Shown here in pieces: positions 6,782-10,086 of a stretch of DNA of 10,086 nt; position 1 is the first letter of the stretch, and each line of letters starts with the position of its first letter. Made by a program: the position numbers and the translations under genes. Origin of the DNA: Spirosomataceae bacterium (GTDB taxonomy: Bacteria > Bacteroidota > Bacteroidia > Cytophagales > Spirosomataceae); assembly GCA_025455795.1 (NCBI GenBank), contig JALOLW010000107.1:1-10086 (forward strand), in the 5' to 3' direction. Below the pieces are notes generated by a model. The model was not told the origin of the DNA, searched no databases, and saw nothing but the letters and a program-made list of their open reading frames with translations.

Positions 6782-8071
6782 ATGAACATTTTAATCCTTG
6801 GCTCTGGGGGAAGAGAACACGCTTTCGCTTGGAAAATCTCCCAAAGCCTACACTGCGAAAAGCTTTATGTCGCCCCAGGTAACGCTGGTACGGCTCAAAT
6901 TGCCCAAAATCTACCGATAAGCTACAATGATTTTGAAGGGGTTGCCAAAGCCATTATTGACCATAAAATCAAACTGGTGATTGTTGGCCCCGAAGAACCG
7001 CTCGTCAATGGTTTGGTGGATTATCTCAAAAGTCAGCCTAAACTCGCCCGCGTCAAAATCATAGGCCCCGACCGCCTCGGGGCGCAGTTGGAAGGAAGTA
7101 AGGATTTTTCCAAAAACTTCATGACCAAATACGGGATTCCTACGGCGGCTTCGCGCACATTTACGGCAGAGACACTGGAAGATGGCCTCGCTTATGTGGC
7201 CTCTCACTCTCTGCCTGTGGTTCTCAAAGCCGACGGCCTCGCGGCAGGCAAAGGAGTCATCATCGCCGAAACCACCGCCGAAGCCCAAACAACGCTCAAA
7301 GAAATGCTCACAGAGGGGAAATTTGGCAGTGCAGGTAATAAAGTAGTCGTTGAGCAGTTTTTGAGAGGGATAGAATTGTCGGTGTTTGTGTTGTCGGACG
7401 GGGTCAATTACAAAATTTTGCCCGAAGCCAAAGACTACAAACGCATCGGCGAAAACGATACGGGCCTCAATACAGGCGGCATGGGCGCGGTGTCGCCCGT
7501 AGTGTTTGCGGATGAAAGTTTTCTCAAAAAAGTCGAAAACAAAGTCGTTAAACCCACCCTCGCTGGCCTACAAGCCGAAGGGATTCAGTACATTGGCTTT
7601 ATTTTTGTAGGATTGATGAATGTAAAGGGCGAGCCGTTTGTGATTGAGTACAACGCGCGCATGGGCGACCCCGAAACCGAAGTCGTATTGCCACGGATTC
7701 AGTCAGATTTGGTGACGCTGCTTTTGGCTGCTGCCGACCAAAAACTGTCCGATACCGATTTTACGGTTTCGCCCCAAACCGCCGTTACGACGGTATTGGT
7801 GTCGGGGGGCTATCCAGAAGCCTACACCAAAGGGCAAATCATCAGTGATTTGGAAAAAATAGAAGAGGTAACGATGTTTCATGCAGGGACAGCCCTTGAC
7901 GAAAACCTCGGGGTCGTTACCAACGGTGGCCGAGTGCTGGCTATTACAGCACTGGCAAACTCCCTCGAAGGAGCCGTCAATCGGTCGCAAAAAGCCGCCG
8001 CAACGGTACAATTTGAAGGGAAGTATTATCGAAAAGATATTGGAGTAGATCTCATCAGATACCAAGATTAA
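6782..8071 (+). CDS. purD: Phosphoribosylamine--glycine ligase (GAR synthetase)
   Basis: Catalyses the second step of de novo purine synthesis in the cytosol: 5-phosphoribosylamine + glycine + ATP give glycinamide ribonucleotide (GAR) + ADP + Pi. The 429-residue ATP-grasp protein has the usual length. Visible signatures are the N-domain GSGGREHA (7-14), ADGLAAGKGV (150-159, ATP-binding Lys), the PurD signature DTGLNTGGMGA (226-236), and EYNARMGDPETE (289-300) with metal-binding Glu and Asn. It is a stand-alone PurD, not fused to PurM or PurN. It lies 11 bases after recQ and two bases before ricT, which suggests co-transcription. No PurR-like or purine riboswitch element is visible, nor room for one, so any purine control would act on the whole transcript. 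Confidence 0.97.
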   Translation: MNILILGSGGREHAFAWKISQSLHCEKLYVAPGNAGTAQIAQNLPISYNDFEGVAKAIIDHKIKLVIVGPEEPLVNGLVDYLKSQPKLARVKIIGPDRLGAQLEGSKDFSKNFMTKYGIPTAASRTFTAETLEDGLAYVASHSLPVVLKADGLAAGKGVIIAETTAEAQTTLKEMLTEGKFGSAGNKVVVEQFLRGIELSVFVLSDGVNYKILPEAKDYKRIGENDTGLNTGGMGAVSPVVFADESFLKKVENKVVKPTLAGLQAEGIQYIGFIFVGLMNVKGEPFVIEYNARMGDPETEVVLPRIQSDLVTLLLAAADQKLSDTDFTVSPQTAVTTVLVSGGYPEAYTKGQIISDLEKIEEVTMFHAGTALDENLGVVTNGGRVLAITALANSLEGAVNRSQKAAATVQFEGKYYRKDIGVDLIRYQD

Positions 8072-8073
8072 TA

Positions 8074-9429
8074 ATGTCTTGTAAATCATGTTCAACTGGC
8101 GGCTGCGGAACACTCGGAACGAACGGAAAAACAGCTGGTTGTAAAAATAACGGCGCCTGTGGAACGGGTGGCTGTAACAAAATGAACGTCTTTGACTGGC
8201 TCAGCGATATGGATGTGCCTCTTTCTGAGCGGTTTGATGTCGTAGAAGTAAAGTTTAAAGGCGGTCGTAAAGAATATTTGCGCAATACCAACCAACTTAC
8301 CCTTCACACGGGCGACTTTGTCGTATGCGAAATGGCCTCGGGCTATCACATTGGCTCGGTGTCATTACAGGGGGATTTGGTAAGGCTTCAGATGCTCAAA
8401 AAGCGAATCGCCAACGACGAAAACATCAAGAGTATTTATAGAGTAGCCAATCAACGTGACATGGAAAAGCACGAGCAGGCAATCGCCCGCGAACTCCCTA
8501 CCATGTACCGCAGCCGCATCATTGCCAAAGAAAACAATCTCAACATGAAGCTCTCCGACGTAGAGTATCAGTCGGACAACACCAAGGCCACGTTTTACTA
8601 TTCGGCAGATGAACGGGTGGACTTTCGAGAACTCATCAAGTCCCTCGCGGGGGAGTTTAAGGTACGCATCGAAATGCGCCAAATCAGCCTGCGGCAGGAA
8701 GCCGCGCGCCTCGGCGGTATCGGTATGTGCGGACGTGAACTGTGCTGCTCTACTTGGCTGGCCGACTTCAAAAATATCACTACCTCGGCGGCTCGTTATC
8801 AAAACCTCTCGCTCAATCCTACCAAACTCTCTGGCCAATGCGGGAGGCTCAAGTGCTGCCTCAACTACGAACTCGAAACCTACATAGACGCGCTTAGGGA
8901 TATTCCGCACGTGGACGCTCCCCTTAAAACTCAAAAAGGTGATGCCCATCTCCAAAAAACCGACATTTTCAAGAAAGTGATGTGGTTTGCGTACCAAAAC
9001 GACAGTTCGACTTGGCACCCTATGGGCATAGAGCAAGTCAAACAAGTTTTGACTTTCAACGAAAAAGGTGAAAAACCTGTGTCGCTTGAAGTACTCGAAT
9101 TGGAAGAAGATATAGCTGCTCCAGTAGGAGGTATCAACAGCGACTTGGCCAAAATGGACAAGAAATACAGCAACCGCGAACCCAAAAATCGGAACTTCAA
9201 AAAGAACAACGACATCCCCAAACAGCAGCCACAAGGGGGTAACAAACCACCACAAAACAACAAGCAAACCCAACAACAACCTGCACCCAACAAATCTGAA
9301 GCGCAGAATAAAGCCCCGCAAGCCAACGTCCCCCAAAATCAAGGAGGTAGCAACAATCGTAATAAAAACAAGCGACGCCCCAATCGTGGCGGCAATAGGC
9401 CACCAGGGAATAAAGGTCAAGAAGCGTGA
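8074..9429 (+). CDS. ricT: RicT/YaaT-like PSP1-domain protein with Cys-rich N-terminus and basic tail
   Basis: A 451-residue protein of the PSP1/YaaT (RicT) family. In Bacillus subtilis, RicT forms a complex with RicA and RicF that carries iron-sulfur clusters and modulates RNase Y-dependent mRNA processing. Those partners are not in this window, so the role here is inferred. The core (about 52-290) carries the two family Cys motifs GMCGRELCCSTW (C219, C224, C225) and GQCGRLKCCLNYE (C256, C261, C262). Ahead of it is a Gly/Cys-rich segment of 36 residues with six Cys (3, 6, 11, 23, 29, 34), a probable extra metal or cluster site. From about 366 the tail is low-complexity, rich in Gln, Asn, Pro and Lys, ending in Arg/Gly-rich residues; it is likely disordered and RNA-binding. 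B. subtilis RicT is about 275 residues, so both extensions are additions. The start overlaps nothing and sits two bases after purD; it is the last gene of the cluster. Confidence 0.88.
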   Translation: MSCKSCSTGGCGTLGTNGKTAGCKNNGACGTGGCNKMNVFDWLSDMDVPLSERFDVVEVKFKGGRKEYLRNTNQLTLHTGDFVVCEMASGYHIGSVSLQGDLVRLQMLKKRIANDENIKSIYRVANQRDMEKHEQAIARELPTMYRSRIIAKENNLNMKLSDVEYQSDNTKATFYYSADERVDFRELIKSLAGEFKVRIEMRQISLRQEAARLGGIGMCGRELCCSTWLADFKNITTSAARYQNLSLNPTKLSGQCGRLKCCLNYELETYIDALRDIPHVDAPLKTQKGDAHLQKTDIFKKVMWFAYQNDSSTWHPMGIEQVKQVLTFNEKGEKPVSLEVLELEEDIAAPVGGINSDLAKMDKKYSNREPKNRNFKKNNDIPKQQPQGGNKPPQNNKQTQQQPAPNKSEAQNKAPQANVPQNQGGSNNRNKNKRRPNRGGNRPPGNKGQEA

Positions 9430-9454
9430 CGAAAGACAACGTTTTTTCAAACAA

Positions 9455-9488
9455 GGGGCATTCGTGCGCGTAGGTTTGCGAATGCCCC
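9455..9488 (+). terminator. Strong hairpin after ricT
   Basis: GGGGCATTCG (9455-9464) pairs perfectly with CGAATGCCCC (9479-9488) around a 14-base loop, 25 bases after the ricT stop. The stem is ten pairs and GC-rich. No immediate T run follows on the plus strand. On the minus strand a TTGTTTGAAAAAAC context follows, also not a classical T tract. It may end transcription, protect the 3' end of the ricT mRNA, or both. Confidence 0.5.
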
Positions 9489-9511
9489 GCTTCTGGCTTT
9501 GGCATTTTCGA

Positions 9512-9533
9512 GAGTTAGTCAAGACTCGTTTTT
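9512..9533 (+). terminator. Second terminator-like hairpin with T tract after ricT
   Basis: GAGTT (9512-9516) pairs with GACTC (9523-9527), including one G-T pair, around a six-base loop. After one G comes TTTTT (9529-9533). The stem is short, but position and T tract fit an intrinsic terminator working together with the stronger hairpin 24 bases upstream. Confidence 0.4.
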
Positions 9534-9707
9534 CTGCAAAAGCCTAAATTTGAATCCACATTTTGGCTGAAATTAGATTCTTGCCATCTGATATTTTCGC
9601 TCTTTTCCTTATAATCTTTTTGTGATTAAGGGGGTTACGAAGAAAACTACTAAAGACAAGGTTTTAAGTTTTTTGTCATACCAAATTTTGATTGTTAGAG
9701 AGTGTAA

Positions 9708-9961
9708 TATTCGTTTTCTTATTTTAATAATGTGAGTTTGAATGGAGCTAATCCTAACACAAGCGTAAATTTTTTACATTGCGAAATTATCGACATAAAG
9801 GGAAATAAAAGTATGTTTTCGTGGGTAACATCATTACCTATTTCTACCAGAAATGTAATGGATATTATGAAGGCTGGCAGATCCCGATGGAAAATGAAAC
9901 CGCACGGCGGCCCCGATTTAATACCCTAAAAAATCAGGGCTATCGCTTCGAACATAATTAG
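9708..9961 (+). pseudogene. Decayed C-terminal fragment of an IS4-like DDE transposase
   Basis: An open frame from about 9708 reads through NGANPNTSVNFL and WVTSLPISTRNVMDIMKAGRSRWK. This resembles the C-terminal catalytic region of IS4-type transposases, where the pattern is typically WVTDLPIT..N...IM..GRARWKIENETFNTLKNQGY..EHN. After RWK the frame breaks. The rest of the motif continues in the frame starting at 9890: ENET (9890-9901), five foreign residues, then FNTLKNQGYRFEHN (9917-9958), then a stop (9959-9961) where homologues go on with GHGK and a hydrophobic helix. The N-terminal two thirds, including the first two catalytic Asp, are absent. The remnant is therefore truncated at both ends, frameshifted and not functional. 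A GTG at 9732 would give a 65-residue product in the first frame, but I regard it as an artefact. The family assignment rests on my recall of the motif, not a search. Confidence 0.7.
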
Positions 9962-9963
9962 AC

Positions 9964-10012
9964 ATTTTGAACACTAATTTTTTATAATAGACTTACGATA
10001 TATGTTCAAAAT
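9964..10012. repeat. Perfect 10-bp inverted repeat beside the transposase remnant
   Basis: ATTTTGAACA (9964-9973) is the exact reverse complement of TGTTCAAAAT (10003-10012), with 29 AT-rich bases between. It begins two bases after the stop of the transposase remnant. It could be a leftover of IS end structure, a hairpin in RNA, or a protein-binding site. No flanking target duplication is visible. Confidence 0.45.
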
Positions 10013-10086
10013 CATCTTAGAGGGGTTTATTTAGGGTAAATGCTCGTCGGAAATTCCATAGTTGGGCACAGATTAGTATGGCATCA

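Larger units (their letters stand above)
9430..10086. other. Region without an intact gene downstream of ricT
   Basis: These 657 bases hold two hairpins that probably end the recQ-purD-ricT transcript (9455-9488, 9512-9533). An AT-rich stretch follows (9534-9707) in which I see no coding or regulatory signal I would defend, then a transposase remnant (about 9708-9961) and a 10-bp inverted repeat (9964-10012). In the last 74 bases I recognise nothing. Base composition is visibly more AT-rich than in the operon to the left. In many Bacteroidota the gene after ricT is gldH (from memory); it is not here. Confidence 0.7.

Noticed and set aside
8365..9522. Long open frame of 385 codons on the minus strand opposite ricT
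   Set aside because: It is a shadow of ricT. The ricT frame has all family motifs, while the antisense product is hydrophobic and Phe/Val-rich with no recognisable domain.
9545..9552. TAAATTTG as a promoter for the transposase remnant
   Set aside because: It matches the -7 pattern, but no -33 element is present at a usable distance and the downstream gene is broken. A chance match is likely in AT-rich DNA.
9732..9929. A 65-residue intact gene starting at GTG
   Set aside because: Its frame is open upstream of the GTG to 9708 with no better start, and its sequence is an internal piece of a transposase whose motif continues in another frame. It is a pseudogene fragment, not a small protein gene.

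Overview
The window looks like chromosomal DNA of a Bacteroidota bacterium. A cytophagal relative such as Runella or Spirosoma is my guess, not a proven placement. The reasons are a DUF4293 membrane protein, a long RecQ with an extra C-terminal helix-turn-helix region, a RicT/YaaT homologue with a Cys-rich N-terminus, -7 boxes of the TAnnTTTG type, and no clear Shine-Dalgarno sequences. It is mostly an ordinary housekeeping region. I found no phage, CRISPR array, rRNA or tRNA, and no convincing new defence or biosynthetic system.

Layout. Left (1-667): a small minus-strand lipoprotein gene with a terminator-like hairpin just after its stop. Its leader and intergenic region hold two copies of a 15-bp motif and a near-perfect Bacteroidota-type minus-strand promoter. 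Next (701-2101): a plus-strand group II PLP-dependent decarboxylase, divergent from the lipoprotein gene and convergent with the following gene. Then (2118-3659, minus): a complete YifB/ComM-type AAA+ ATPase, whose likely start is ATG 3659. A divergent promoter region (3660-3914) leads to a plus-strand four-helix DUF4293 membrane protein (3915-4388).

Centre and right: recQ (4530-6770), purD (6782-8071) and ricT (8074-9429) lie head to tail with gaps of 11 and 2 bases and are probably one transcript. They encode a DNA repair helicase, the second enzyme of purine biosynthesis and a putative RNA-processing regulator. No joint function is evident, so this looks like a housekeeping operon of convenience. 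Two hairpins follow ricT and probably end it.

The last 657 bases (9430-10086) hold no intact gene. They contain the decayed C-terminal part of an IS4-like DDE transposase (about 9708-9961). It is interrupted by a frameshift that looks like a 7-base slippage deletion, carries a GC-rich in-frame insertion, and ends at an early stop. A 10-bp inverted repeat lies just beyond it. This end is the only part with signs of mobile DNA.
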